Below are positions 1 through 9,213 of a DNA stretch of 61,274 nt, piece by piece; position 1 is the first letter of the stretch; each line of letters opens with the position of its first letter. Made by a program: the position numbers and the translations under genes. The stretch is from the NCBI GenBank assembly GCA_964598255.1, contig CAZRBA010000117.1, positions 1 to 61,274 of the forward strand, in the 5' to 3' direction. This DNA comes from Caldithrix sp964598255 (GTDB lineage: Bacteria > Calditrichota > Calditrichia > Calditrichales > Calditrichaceae). Under the pieces are notes generated by a model that was not told the DNA's origin, made no database searches, and saw nothing but the letters and a program-made list of their open reading frames with translations.

Positions 1-312
1 ACGGCTTCGGACGGGGACGGGCCGGTCAATGCGCTGGATAATGCCTTGCGCAAGGCGCTGATTCGTTTTTACCCGGAAATCGCCGGAATTCGTCTGGTGG
101 ATTACAAGGTGCGTGTGCTCAGTGCCAACGACGGCACGGCAGCCAGGGTGCGGGTGCTGGTGGAAAGCAGCGACGGCGAGAGAACCTGGTCAACGGTGGG
201 TGTTTCGCACAATATTATTAATGCCAGCCTGCAGGCCCTGAGCGACAGTTTGAACTACAAGATTTTTCACTTGCGGAATCGCCGTTCCGTTTTAAAAACG
301 CAAAAATCATAA
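1..312 (+). CDS. cimA: Citramalate synthase, C-terminal fragment (5' end outside window)
   Basis: Open reading frame 1 runs from the first base to a TAA at 310-312. It encodes only the end of the C-terminal LeuA-type allosteric dimer domain. The residues GDGPVNALDNAL, the stretch YKVRVLSANDGTAARVRVL and the SSDGERTWSTVGVS segment are typical of the citramalate synthase branch of the LeuA family, which condenses pyruvate with acetyl-CoA for threonine-independent isoleucine synthesis; this domain normally binds the feedback inhibitor isoleucine. The catalytic barrel lies upstream of the window. 2-isopropylmalate synthase is the main alternative, but the spacing and wording of the domain favour CimA. 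It converges on hutH. Confidence 0.88.
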   Translation, partial: TASDGDGPVNALDNALRKALIRFYPEIAGIRLVDYKVRVLSANDGTAARVRVLVESSDGERTWSTVGVSHNIINASLQALSDSLNYKIFHLRNRRSVLKTQKS

Positions 313-316
313 TCAA

Positions 317-355
317 ACGCAACCGATTTGTCGCGCAACAAACCGATTGCGTTTT
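317..355. terminator. Hairpin between convergent cimA and hutH
   Basis: Imperfect 14-bp arms (ACGCAACCGATTTG at 317-330 and CAAACCGATTGCGT at 339-352) flank an 8-nt loop and are followed by a short T run. It sits immediately after the cimA stop and just before the hutH stop, so it could end both transcripts. Two arm mismatches and the short T tract keep this moderate. Confidence 0.5.
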
Positions 356-361
356 CACGAA

Positions 362-1885
362 TTATTTTAAAGAGCCGATGACTTCTTCCACATGTTCCAG
401 AATTTCAGCGGAACGTACCAACTCTTGCATTTTGGTATGATCCGGGTAGAGCGGTCGATCCGTATCCAAAAATGGTACGTATCTGCGTATAACTTCCTTG
501 GCTATTTGCACACCTTTGCCGAATTGATGATCGCGAAAATCCAATGCCTGAGCTGCCGCCATGAATTCGATGCCTAAAATGCCATAAGCATTTTGCAGAA
601 TTTGGCTGTTTTTAATGGCCGTGTTCATGCCCATGGAAACAAAGTCTTCCTGATCGGCAGCCGCCGGAATGGATTGGATGGAAGCCGGTACGGATAAAAT
701 GCGTTGTTCCACAATCAAATGATCGGCCGTGTACTGGCTGAGCATCAGACCGGAAAACATACCCGCGCCTTTGGTTAAAAACGGCGGCAGTCCCGCACTA
801 AGCGCCGGATTGTTCAAACGGTTCATGCGTCGTTCGGACATGACGCTAACCATGGTAATGGCTGCACCTACCATGTCCATGGGCAGAGCCACCGGTGTAC
901 CCTGAAAATTAGCACCGGTAATAGTGGTTTCGTCCTCGACGAAAAAAACGGGATTATCACCAACGCCATTGAGTTCGATTTCCACCTGTTGCCAAGCGTA
1001 GTGCACAGCATCCAGAGCCGCCCCGATCACCTGCGGTGTGGAACGCATGGAATACGCATCTTGCACGCGCTGTTTGATTTTACCCGAATACAAATCGCTG
1101 CCTTGCAGACATTTGCGAATAGCTCTGGCACTGCGTACGGCACCGCTAAACCCGCGGGCTTTGTGCAAACGTTCGTCATAGGGTTTCAAATTGGCTAACA
1201 ATGCCTCCAGCGACATGGCGGCCGCAATTTCCGCCTGCCGCAACCAACGCTCCATGTCGTAAAGTTCCAATGCGCTCATGGCCGTTAACAAATTGGAACC
1301 GTTAATGGTAGCCAAACCGTCACGTGCTTTTAATCCGGGAATTTTAATCCCGGCCCGTTCCATGGCCACTTTACCCGGCAAACGTTCGCCCTGATAGTAT
1401 GCTTCGCCTTCTCCCAAAAGCAGTAAAGCCATTTGCGCCATGGGTGCCAAATCGCCGGAAGCACCGACCGAACCTTTTTGCGCTACAACCGGTGTTACGC
1501 CTTTGTTCAGCATTTCGATTAAGGTCAAAGTGATTTCGGGACGCACGCCGGAACGCCCGTTGGCGTGCACGTTAATGCGCCCGGCCATGGCCGCACGTAC
1601 ATATTCGATGGGGGCCGGATCGCCGATACCGGCGGAGTGGTTGTAAATAAGATATTTTTGAAATTGTTCCACTTGCTCATCGGTAAGGATGACTTCGGAG
1701 AATTCACCGATACCGGTGTTAATGCCGTACATAACCTCGTGTGCTGCGATCTTTTTCTCCAGCATAGCCCGACAGGCTTTAATGCGGGCCAAAGCATCGG
1801 GATGCAGTTCAGCTTTTTCGCCGTAACGGGCAATGCGTACCAATTGTTCGATGGTTAGGGAATTCCCGTCCAAAACAATCGCCAT
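362..1885 (-). CDS. hutH: Histidine ammonia-lyase
   Basis: 507 residues, the usual length of bacterial HAL. The enzyme deaminates L-histidine to trans-urocanate in the cytosol, using a 4-methylidene-imidazol-5-one group formed from an Ala-Ser-Gly tripeptide. Visible residues: Y53, H83, the ASG triad at 142-144 (within GSVGASGDLAPMA), N195, QDAYSMR at 275-281 and E413 in ADQEDFVSMG. H83 argues for histidine rather than phenylalanine or tyrosine as substrate. The ATG at 1885 is preceded by GGAAAGGAC. No hutU, hutI or hutG lies nearby, so the gene is an orphan here and the rest of the Hut pathway must be elsewhere or absent. A small inverted repeat 50 bp upstream might be an operator. Confidence 0.95.
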   Translation of the reverse strand: MAIVLDGNSLTIEQLVRIARYGEKAELHPDALARIKACRAMLEKKIAAHEVMYGINTGIGEFSEVILTDEQVEQFQKYLIYNHSAGIGDPAPIEYVRAAMAGRINVHANGRSGVRPEITLTLIEMLNKGVTPVVAQKGSVGASGDLAPMAQMALLLLGEGEAYYQGERLPGKVAMERAGIKIPGLKARDGLATINGSNLLTAMSALELYDMERWLRQAEIAAAMSLEALLANLKPYDERLHKARGFSGAVRSARAIRKCLQGSDLYSGKIKQRVQDAYSMRSTPQVIGAALDAVHYAWQQVEIELNGVGDNPVFFVEDETTITGANFQGTPVALPMDMVGAAITMVSVMSERRMNRLNNPALSAGLPPFLTKGAGMFSGLMLSQYTADHLIVEQRILSVPASIQSIPAAADQEDFVSMGMNTAIKNSQILQNAYGILGIEFMAAAQALDFRDHQFGKGVQIAKEVIRRYVPFLDTDRPLYPDHTKMQELVRSAEILEHVEEVIGSLK

Positions 1886-2282
1886 AATACGTCCTTTCCG
1901 TGTAAATTTCGTAGGGTTAGCAAAAGGAAGTTACAAAGATATTTGCAATCTTTCCACCTGTGATCGGTGATTTTGCGCTGACCGCTCCAGGCTCGGATGG
2001 GTGGGTTGTAATTTTATACGTTTTGGCGAATTTTGACTGCGGAGCGAATATTCGATTGCATTGCGAATTTTAGCCGTCTTGCCATTTTTAGGTTAAATTT
2101 GTCCGGTATAAATATGTGGTTTTTGGCAAAAAAATTTTTTTGTGGCTTAATTTTGTGAATTAAAAAAAAACGATAATTTGAACATGAAAAGAAAATCGGT
2201 TATGCGGTAATACAGTTGGCATTTAATGATTGCCAGACGATAAAAAATGTAATCGAAAAAAAACAGCCGCTTAAGGCCATTT
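1886..2282. other. Intergenic region upstream of hutH
   Basis: About 400 bp of AT-rich DNA lies between the hutH start and the end of the regulator gene at 2283. It holds the hutH leader and an inverted repeat, AAAGAT-N7-ATCTTT, at 1935-1953. It also holds an A7T7 tract around 2128-2141. No ORF with coding character is seen. Confidence 0.6.
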
Positions 2283-3476
2283 TTAAAAATAATTCAAGTT
2301 TGAAAAATTACGAATGCTTTGTTCTTCCTGTTGATGCAAGTGTAACGCTAATTCGATTTCTTTTTCGCCAACGGGATTTCTCTGCGCGAGCATCACCACT
2401 TTTTCCATTACCTTGCGTAAAGATCGAATGTTATCGCGCCAGGTATGCTGCCAAAGCGTTTTTATTGCCGCTTGGGAAAGTGAAAAAATAGCTTTGTGGT
2501 ATTCATGTGCAAAATTGTGTACAAAATGTTGAGCCAGTAAAGGGATATCTTCGCTGCGTTCGCGCAAAGAAGGCACGCGTATATGAAAACCATTTAATCG
2601 GTTAATAAGATCTTCTCTGAATTTTCCGTGTTTGATCAGCAGTTGAACATCTTTTTTACTGGCTGCGATAATGCGTAAAGGGAAATGCGTATCGTTTGCT
2701 TGAGTTATTCTGTTTTTTAACAATTGACAAAGTTTATCTTGTAGCACAGGAGACAAGTTGCTTATTTCATCAAGAAAAATGGTTTTCCCCTTAATTTTTA
2801 ATTGGTGATGGTTAAAGGAAGCGGATGATTCTTTTGTAATGAGTTCGGTTTCAAAAATATGTTCCAGTGCCTGTTCGTTAAGCATTGCACAATTAAGCGG
2901 GATAAGCGGGTGGGCATAATGACGGCTTTTAAAATGAATATGTCGGGCGATCAGATTTTTCCCCGTTCCGCTTTCACCGGTGATTAAAACGTTTGTGGGT
3001 GTGGGCGCAATGGTATTTATTTTCCGTAAAACTTCTTGCATGGCCTTGCTTTCTCCTACCAGGGGATAATGTTTTGAGATTTCATTAACAAGCAGTTTTC
3101 GTTCATCCAGCCACCTGCGTTGGTTAATGGCATTTTTAAGCGTGATTAAAAGGCGGTCGATATCGCCTCCTTTTTCCAAAAAATCGAACGCACCTTGTCG
3201 GATTACATGAGTGGCAATATTTAATGTGCTTTTGCCGGATATCATAATAACGGGTAGGTCGGGCTCTTTTTCCTTGATTTTTTGTAATAAAGAAAAACCG
3301 TCGATACCGGGCATTTGAATATCCAATAATAGGCAATCAAAATGATTTTTTTCGATTTGTTTCAGTACTTCAAACGAATTGGATAATTTGGTGATTTGAT
3401 AGTTTTTTAGTTTCAAAAGATTCGATAAACTGTTTAAAAACTGCAAATCATCGTCAACGGCCAGTATTTGATGCAT
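2283..3476 (-). CDS. NtrC-like response regulator lacking GAFTGA loop and HTH
   Basis: 397 residues. A receiver domain (about 1-118) has D8-D10, phosphoacceptor D52, S80 and K102. An AAA+ domain of the sigma-54 activator type follows (about 138-370): Walker A GESGTGK at 167-173, Walker B IFLDEI at 233-238, sensor/arginine-finger region FREDLINRL at 287-294 and LRERSEDIPLL. Two features of a normal sigma-54 activator are missing. The GAFTGA loop is replaced by TELITKESSASFN, and the protein ends at about 397 without a Fis-type DNA-binding helix-turn-helix. It may therefore not activate sigma-54 polymerase or bind DNA directly. The start is set at the ATG at 3476, preceded by AAGGGAGG; it lies inside the 3' end of the kinase gene (23-bp overlap), so the two are translationally coupled. 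A longer reading frame upstream is just the kinase gene read in another frame. Confidence 0.85.
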   Translation of the reverse strand: MHQILAVDDDLQFLNSLSNLLKLKNYQITKLSNSFEVLKQIEKNHFDCLLLDIQMPGIDGFSLLQKIKEKEPDLPVIMISGKSTLNIATHVIRQGAFDFLEKGGDIDRLLITLKNAINQRRWLDERKLLVNEISKHYPLVGESKAMQEVLRKINTIAPTPTNVLITGESGTGKNLIARHIHFKSRHYAHPLIPLNCAMLNEQALEHIFETELITKESSASFNHHQLKIKGKTIFLDEISNLSPVLQDKLCQLLKNRITQANDTHFPLRIIAASKKDVQLLIKHGKFREDLINRLNGFHIRVPSLRERSEDIPLLAQHFVHNFAHEYHKAIFSLSQAAIKTLWQHTWRDNIRSLRKVMEKVVMLAQRNPVGEKEIELALHLHQQEEQSIRNFSNLNYF

Positions 3477-5967
3477 GGAGCCTCCCTTGTTTCTGTTGAA
3501 CAATGGCAGGTAAAACCACAATAAAAACGGTTCCGCTGTTTTCATGAGAATGAAAACGAATAAAGCCTCCATGCTGTTGTACGATATGTTTGGCAAACGA
3601 AAGACCGAGTCCGGAGCCTTCCTTTTTGGTGCTGAAATGGGGTTCGAATATTTTATGTTGAAATTGTGCGGGAATTCCGCAGCCATTATCCATAATACGA
3701 AATTCGAGCCACGGCTGTGCCGTATTTCTTATTTGCGAGGATGGTTTGATTTCGATAATGACCTCGCCGCTGTTTTGTACGGCATCGATGCTGTTTTCGA
3801 TTAAGATATGCAAAAGCAATTCGATTTGCCTTTCATCCCATTGAACTTGTTTGGGAATATGAGGATGTACAATGGTTTTAATGTGTAACTGTTCCTGATC
3901 ATATAATCGGAAAGGTTTTAGCACGTTCTCCAGAAATTGATGAATAGGGATGGGTTTGATTTGCATTTCTTCCAGATCATTAAATTTTAAGAAATTTTTA
4001 CTGATATTGCGTATGCGTTTTAATTCCGAATAAGCTTCTTCCAGTTCATTGTATAAATCTTTGTCTAATTCGGGATGTGTTTCGCTGAGTTTCATATACA
4101 ATGTTTGTAATTTTAATTGTACGCCGGCAATAGGTGTTTTGATGTCATGAACCATTTTACGGATATTGCGTTGCCAGTTACGTTGCCGTTCCAAAAGAAC
4201 CTGTTGGGTACTGTCTTTGATTTCAATCAGAAAAGTGTGTACGAAGTTAAACAAAGTAAAAAAAGGGGTGACGGCTATTTCTCCAACGAATATGCTATCG
4301 GAATCTTCATAAGAAAAAGAGTCTTTTATTTGCTTTCCTTCTTTTTGTGCCTTTAAAAAATTTTGTAAAATTTTGGTGTGTTTGCTTAACGCCTCGGTAA
4401 ATAAAAGTCCTTTTTGCAATGGCGGATTTAAATGTAAAAATTGGTTTACTTTCCGGTTAACCAAAACGACCCGACCCCGATAGTTCAACAAAATTATGGC
4501 ATTGTCCGATTCTTTCAGGGAAAAGAAAAAATATGATACAAATTGATTGATTTTTTGAAATCCCCAGAAAAGAAGAATGCTAAACCCGAATATGATTAGG
4601 AAAACAGGGAAAAAATACCACAAGATTCTCCCGTATTTTTTTTCTGGCAGTAAAATTAATTCGTAATTACCGTGAGAATCGGTGTAAGCAATTCGGGGTA
4701 ACGGAAATTCTGGCCATGTTATGCGATAGATGTCTTTAATAGCAACAGGCGTAGGAAAGGGAAATGAAGCCTGTAATCGCAGTTGTCGGTCAAACAAATA
4801 AAAGCCGTTTTTATTCCAGAACAAATATTCATTGCCTTTTGTCGGAAGAAAATCAGCGATTGCGTCACAAATTAATATGGGGTTTTGAGATGGAGAGTTT
4901 ATCTTTTTGATTAATTTTAGAGACGAATCGAGCTGAAAAATTTGACCGGAATCCGTAGCGTAGACAATTTTGGGATTCGAGGGGGTCGGATCGATTCTAA
5001 AAGAGCTAATCGTAGATTCGATATCTTTTTCATGGGCTATTGTCAAATTGGGATTTATCACCATTAATTTGTTGGTGTCTCCGGGACGATTGGCGTACAG
5101 CAATATTTTTTCTTTGGTTCCCAAATCCAGTTTTCGCACAACAGCCGAAGAAAATTTGCCCCCGAGACGCCGGAATGTTTTAACAGGCTTTAAATTATGA
5201 TCCAACAAACCGAACCAGGAATAGGCATCGGATAATGGTAGATTTTTGGCAAAATTATTTGTAGCGGTTGAGCCGAGTGCTATAAATTTCTGTCCGTTTT
5301 TACGAAAATCTACAACGGCAAAATGTGCGGCTCCTAAGTGGTATTCAAAGCGTTTGTTAATTTTCCCTGCGCGTAAATCATAAACATAAATGCCTCTGGG
5401 AGTGCGAGCATATCCGGAATTAACAGTAAAAAGCAATTCCGTTTGCCCGTCGTTGTCCAGATCAGTAAAAGCAAGATTGATTCGGTCAATATCCCAATGT
5501 TTTCGTGCTCGTTGGGGAGAAGATGACAAGATAGGGTGGTTTTTTTGTATAAAGCGCATATTGGCCGCATCAATAACGGAAAGGTAAAGAGAATCATCGT
5601 TATTGGAAAACACAAACAATTCATCCCACCCGTCACCGTTAATATCCAAAAATGCCGGTTGATTGTGAACAACAGGGTGGCTAAAATTGAACTGATCGAT
5701 TAATCCTTTTTGGTAATCCTTGTAAATTTTAATGTAGTAAAAGCCATTTATCGGGTTGTTGACCATTTGTAGGCGTTCTTCGTAGCCGTCGTGATCAATA
5801 TCGTAGAAAATAATTCGTTCGAGATGAGCGATAACTTTTTGGTGCCGGAAATTTGCCTGCATGCGAAACGGCGTTAAATGGTGGTAATAAACAAGCAAAA
5901 CGCCAAAGGCGGCCAATATGGATATAGTACCCAAAAGTCCGTAAATTTTTTGCAACGGTTTTTGCAT
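3454..5967 (-). CDS. Sensor histidine kinase with large FG-GAP-like extracytoplasmic domain
   Basis: 837 residues. A membrane helix (about 9-28) is followed by about 420 residues outside the cytoplasmic membrane. These contain calcium-binding-like FG-GAP/VCBS motifs DIDHDGYEE (56-64), DINGDGWDE (108-116) and DLDNDGQTE (169-177), suggesting a beta-propeller sensor. A second helix (about 448-469) leads to a PAS-like segment (about 485-590), then HisKA with H607 in MVHDIKTPI, and HATPase_c with N725, DNGCG at 760-764 and GSGLGL at 784-789. It should autophosphorylate H607 and pass phosphate to the regulator encoded directly downstream, whose start codon lies inside this gene. The ligand cannot be read from sequence. 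Confidence 0.88.
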   Translation of the reverse strand: MQKPLQKIYGLLGTISILAAFGVLLVYYHHLTPFRMQANFRHQKVIAHLERIIFYDIDHDGYEERLQMVNNPINGFYYIKIYKDYQKGLIDQFNFSHPVVHNQPAFLDINGDGWDELFVFSNNDDSLYLSVIDAANMRFIQKNHPILSSSPQRARKHWDIDRINLAFTDLDNDGQTELLFTVNSGYARTPRGIYVYDLRAGKINKRFEYHLGAAHFAVVDFRKNGQKFIALGSTATNNFAKNLPLSDAYSWFGLLDHNLKPVKTFRRLGGKFSSAVVRKLDLGTKEKILLYANRPGDTNKLMVINPNLTIAHEKDIESTISSFRIDPTPSNPKIVYATDSGQIFQLDSSLKLIKKINSPSQNPILICDAIADFLPTKGNEYLFWNKNGFYLFDRQLRLQASFPFPTPVAIKDIYRITWPEFPLPRIAYTDSHGNYELILLPEKKYGRILWYFFPVFLIIFGFSILLFWGFQKINQFVSYFFFSLKESDNAIILLNYRGRVVLVNRKVNQFLHLNPPLQKGLLFTEALSKHTKILQNFLKAQKEGKQIKDSFSYEDSDSIFVGEIAVTPFFTLFNFVHTFLIEIKDSTQQVLLERQRNWQRNIRKMVHDIKTPIAGVQLKLQTLYMKLSETHPELDKDLYNELEEAYSELKRIRNISKNFLKFNDLEEMQIKPIPIHQFLENVLKPFRLYDQEQLHIKTIVHPHIPKQVQWDERQIELLLHILIENSIDAVQNSGEVIIEIKPSSQIRNTAQPWLEFRIMDNGCGIPAQFQHKIFEPHFSTKKEGSGLGLSFAKHIVQQHGGFIRFHSHENSGTVFIVVLPAIVQQKQGRLHASNTGR

Positions 5968-6188
5968 AAATTCTAATCCGAATCGCTTGTTGAGGTTATG
6001 GTAAGATAGTTAGGAATCGGGAGAGATTCAAGAGTTATTGCAATTTTTACACATATCGCCTTAAAGCGTTTGAAAAACAGGCTATGTTGGGGCACTTTTC
6101 GTTAAATTCAAAAAAGCAGGACAGTACCCCGGCAAATACCTTCGAGGGCGAACAAAAGGTAAATTTTGTCAACGCATAAAATACGTTG

Positions 6189-9100
6189 CTATTCATCCAA
6201 AACCTTACGAATTTTGATGGCCAAATCTTCTACGGAAAACGGTTTTTGGATAAAATGCGTGTTTTCGGGCAGAATGCCGTGGCGCACAATGCTTTCGTCC
6301 GTATAGCCGGACATGTAAATAATTTTTACCTTTGAGTGCGCTTTGTGCAAATCGGCAACCAGATCGGCTCCGCTGCCGCCAGGCATAATCACATCTGTGA
6401 GTACCAAGGCGATGGAATTTCCTTGTTCTTTAAGAATACGAGCCGCTTCCGAAATATTAGGTGCCCATAAAACCGTATAACCAAATTCCGTCAAACTGGT
6501 AATGATGAAATCTTTAACGCTTTCTTCGTCTTCCACCACCAGAATAGTTTCGTTTCCGGTTAAATTTCGGTGTAAAACCATTTCTTTGGATTCTTCTATT
6601 TGCTTGGCATTGATAATAGGCCAAAAAATATGAAAGGTAGTGCCGCTACCCGGTTCACTGTATACTTGAATATATCCTCCGCTTTGCTTGACAATACCGT
6701 AAACCGTAGCCAATCCCAAACCGGTACCTTTGCCTTTTTCTTTGGTGCTAAAAAATGGTTCGAAAATATGTTTTTGTGTTTCTTTGTCCATTCCTATTCC
6801 GGTATCCGAAACGGCCATTACCGCAAACCACCCCTCGTGCGCACCGGAATGTTTGCGTACAAAATCCGGCCCAATAAAACGGTTCTTCAATTGGATGGTT
6901 ATTTTTCCGCCTTTGGGCATTGCATCCCGGGCATTAACTACCAAATTCATAATCACTTGCTCCACTTGAGCGGGATCGGCTTTAATGGCACCTAAACTTT
7001 TGTCGTAAAAAATAACCAGATCGATATCTTCACCGATTAAACGTTTAAGCATCTTTTCCAAGTCGTGCAATAAGTGATTCAGGTTAATAATTTTTGGTTG
7101 AATGACCTGTTTACGGCTAAACGCCAATAATTGGGATGTTAGTGCAGAAGCCCGTTCCCCGGCCTTTTTAATTTGCATCAATTTTTCAAAAAGAGCATTG
7201 TCTTTGGCGGCTGTTTTGATGAGTAATTCGCTGTAGCCATTGATAACGGTAAGCAAGTTGTTAAAATCATGGGCAATGCCTCCGGCCAGGCGCCCGATAG
7301 CTTCCATTTTTTGTGCTTGTAAAAACTGCTCCTGCAATTGTCTTTTTTCGGTTATGTCTTCAATTAAAATCAAATAATGGGTCATTTGGCCTTCCGCATT
7401 CAAAATGGGCGTAAGCATAATTTTGGCGAAAAAAATGCTGTTATCCTTTTTGCTCAATTGCAGTTCTTTTTGCCATACTTGCTTTTTTTGAATGGTTTGG
7501 CGAATTTCTTTGATTAGATCGTCCTTGTTTTCTCCGAAGATAAAGGCAAAAGGTTTGTTGCCAAGTACTTCTTTTTCGGAATAGCCGTAACTTTTTGTGA
7601 AAGCCGGATTTACATATTCGATGATTAAATGCTTGTTGATAATGACTACGGCAATGGGGCTTTGTTTTAATGCTTCCGAAAGTTTGCGAATTTCTTCTTC
7701 TGCGTTGCGGCGTTCGGTAATGTCTCGAATAATGCCTTGCGTGGCAATGCCTTCTTTGTATTTGATATATGAAACGCTTACCTCGCAGATGATGCGTTTC
7801 CCCGATTTACTAAGTGCCGTGAATTCATACACATCGGAAATTTTTTCACCGCGTTCAACCGCCTTTATTCGTTGCAAAATCAAATCACGGCTTTCGGGCG
7901 CAACAAGGTTCATGAAATTAAAATCCGGAGCATTGCATTCTTCGAGCGTGTAACCGAAAATCTCCGTAAAACGTTGGTTTATCACCTCGAATTTATTCTG
8001 GTATAGTAGGTAAATGGCATCGTTGGAAGTTTCGATTAAATTGCGTAGACGTTCTTCCGCTTGTTTGCGTTCGGTAATATCTTGTTTAATACTAATGAAG
8101 TTGGTTATTTTATGATTATGGTTTCGAACCGGGGTAATGGTGGTTTCTTCGATATAAAGCGTTCCGTCTTTACGACGGTTAATGAGTTCGCCGTGCCATA
8201 CCTTTCCCGAAAGAATGGTCCCCCAAAGATTTTCATAAAATTTTTTATCGTGCTTGCCCGATTTCAGAATGCGCGGATTCTTTCCCAAAACTTCCTCGGC
8301 GCTATAACCGGTAAGTTGGGTAAAGGCAGGATTCACCCATTGAATATTACCGTCAATATCGGTAATAACAATGGCATTGGCTGCGGCCTTGAGAGCTGTG
8401 CTTTGAATACTTAGCAATTGCTCATCTTTCCTGCGTTGTGTAATATCCGTCACAAAGGCCATGACAACCCGTTTACCTTCGATGTAAATCGGTCTGGCAT
8501 TGATCTCGGTGTAAATGATGCGCCCGTCTAATGCCACCAATCTCTCTTCTGCGGGCGGAAGAATTTCACCTTGTAAATTCTTTTTAATTCGGGTTTGAGC
8601 TAACGTCCGGTCTTCGGGATGAATAAACTCAAGAGCCGAGCGCCCTTTTAAATCTTCCATACTTTGGGCGCGCACCAATTTAACGGCAATTTTGTTAGCA
8701 TAGGTAATGCAGCCCTTTTCATCGTACAAAATAATGCCTACAGGTGCCGATTCGACCAAAGCTTTAAAGCGCATGGCACTTTCGTGCAGTGCTTTTTGGG
8801 CCGCTTTGTTTTCTTCAATCAAACGTTTTTTTTCGAGAGCAGATTCGATGGCAGGTACCAGTTTGGCTAATTTTTCCTTAATAACATAATCCCAAGCACC
8901 CGCCTTCATACATTCGGCTGCGGTTAGTTCGTTCATAGAACCGGTTACGACAATAAAGGGAATATCGGGGTCAAAGTCCCGAATTATTTTTAAAGCATCC
9001 ATCCCCGTAAACGAAGGCATTAAGTAATCGGAGAGCACCACATCGGGTTTAAATTTGCTTAAAGCCGATTTTAAACTCTGTTCGTCTTTAATAATGTGTG

Positions 9101-9197
9101 TTTGAAAATTCCGATTCAGTTTTCTCAGTTCACGCTCAATAAGTTCGGCATCGGACGAAAGATCTTCAATAATCAATATCTGTAACGGTGCTTCCAT
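6189..9197 (-). CDS. Hybrid histidine kinase (receiver, four PAS, kinase, receiver)
   Basis: 1002 residues, with no membrane segment. Order: N-terminal receiver (D57 and K107), PAS domains at about 141-255, 265-378, 384-498 and 505-617, HisKA with H643 in GGIAHDFNNLL, HATPase_c (VSDTGIGM near 797, GKGTGLGLA near 822-830), and a C-terminal receiver with D935 in LVLTDVIMPG. The AHDFNN H-box is typical of cytosolic multi-PAS kinases that phosphorylate their own C-terminal receiver. An ATG at 9197 is preceded by GCAGGAGGTGCC and starts 16 bp after the upstream receiver gene ends. An ATG nine codons earlier would overlap that gene and lacks as good a site. It probably forms one signalling operon with the two genes upstream (9214-13381). 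Confidence 0.9.
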   Translation of the reverse strand: MEAPLQILIIEDLSSDAELIERELRKLNRNFQTHIIKDEQSLKSALSKFKPDVVLSDYLMPSFTGMDALKIIRDFDPDIPFIVVTGSMNELTAAECMKAGAWDYVIKEKLAKLVPAIESALEKKRLIEENKAAQKALHESAMRFKALVESAPVGIILYDEKGCITYANKIAVKLVRAQSMEDLKGRSALEFIHPEDRTLAQTRIKKNLQGEILPPAEERLVALDGRIIYTEINARPIYIEGKRVVMAFVTDITQRRKDEQLLSIQSTALKAAANAIVITDIDGNIQWVNPAFTQLTGYSAEEVLGKNPRILKSGKHDKKFYENLWGTILSGKVWHGELINRRKDGTLYIEETTITPVRNHNHKITNFISIKQDITERKQAEERLRNLIETSNDAIYLLYQNKFEVINQRFTEIFGYTLEECNAPDFNFMNLVAPESRDLILQRIKAVERGEKISDVYEFTALSKSGKRIICEVSVSYIKYKEGIATQGIIRDITERRNAEEEIRKLSEALKQSPIAVVIINKHLIIEYVNPAFTKSYGYSEKEVLGNKPFAFIFGENKDDLIKEIRQTIQKKQVWQKELQLSKKDNSIFFAKIMLTPILNAEGQMTHYLILIEDITEKRQLQEQFLQAQKMEAIGRLAGGIAHDFNNLLTVINGYSELLIKTAAKDNALFEKLMQIKKAGERASALTSQLLAFSRKQVIQPKIINLNHLLHDLEKMLKRLIGEDIDLVIFYDKSLGAIKADPAQVEQVIMNLVVNARDAMPKGGKITIQLKNRFIGPDFVRKHSGAHEGWFAVMAVSDTGIGMDKETQKHIFEPFFSTKEKGKGTGLGLATVYGIVKQSGGYIQVYSEPGSGTTFHIFWPIINAKQIEESKEMVLHRNLTGNETILVVEDEESVKDFIITSLTEFGYTVLWAPNISEAARILKEQGNSIALVLTDVIMPGGSGADLVADLHKAHSKVKIIYMSGYTDESIVRHGILPENTHFIQKPFSVEDLAIKIRKVLDE

Positions 9198-9213
9198 GGC
9201 ACCTCCTGCGTTT

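Noticed and set aside
362..1885. Reading hutH as a phenylalanine or tyrosine ammonia-lyase
   Set aside because: H83, E413 and the Y53/N195 set are the histidine-specific pattern.
3477..3686. N-terminal extension of the NtrC-like regulator to an in-frame start at 3686
   Set aside because: It overlaps the kinase gene by more than 200 bp and has no family similarity; the ATG at 3476 has a strong ribosome site and starts a normal receiver domain.
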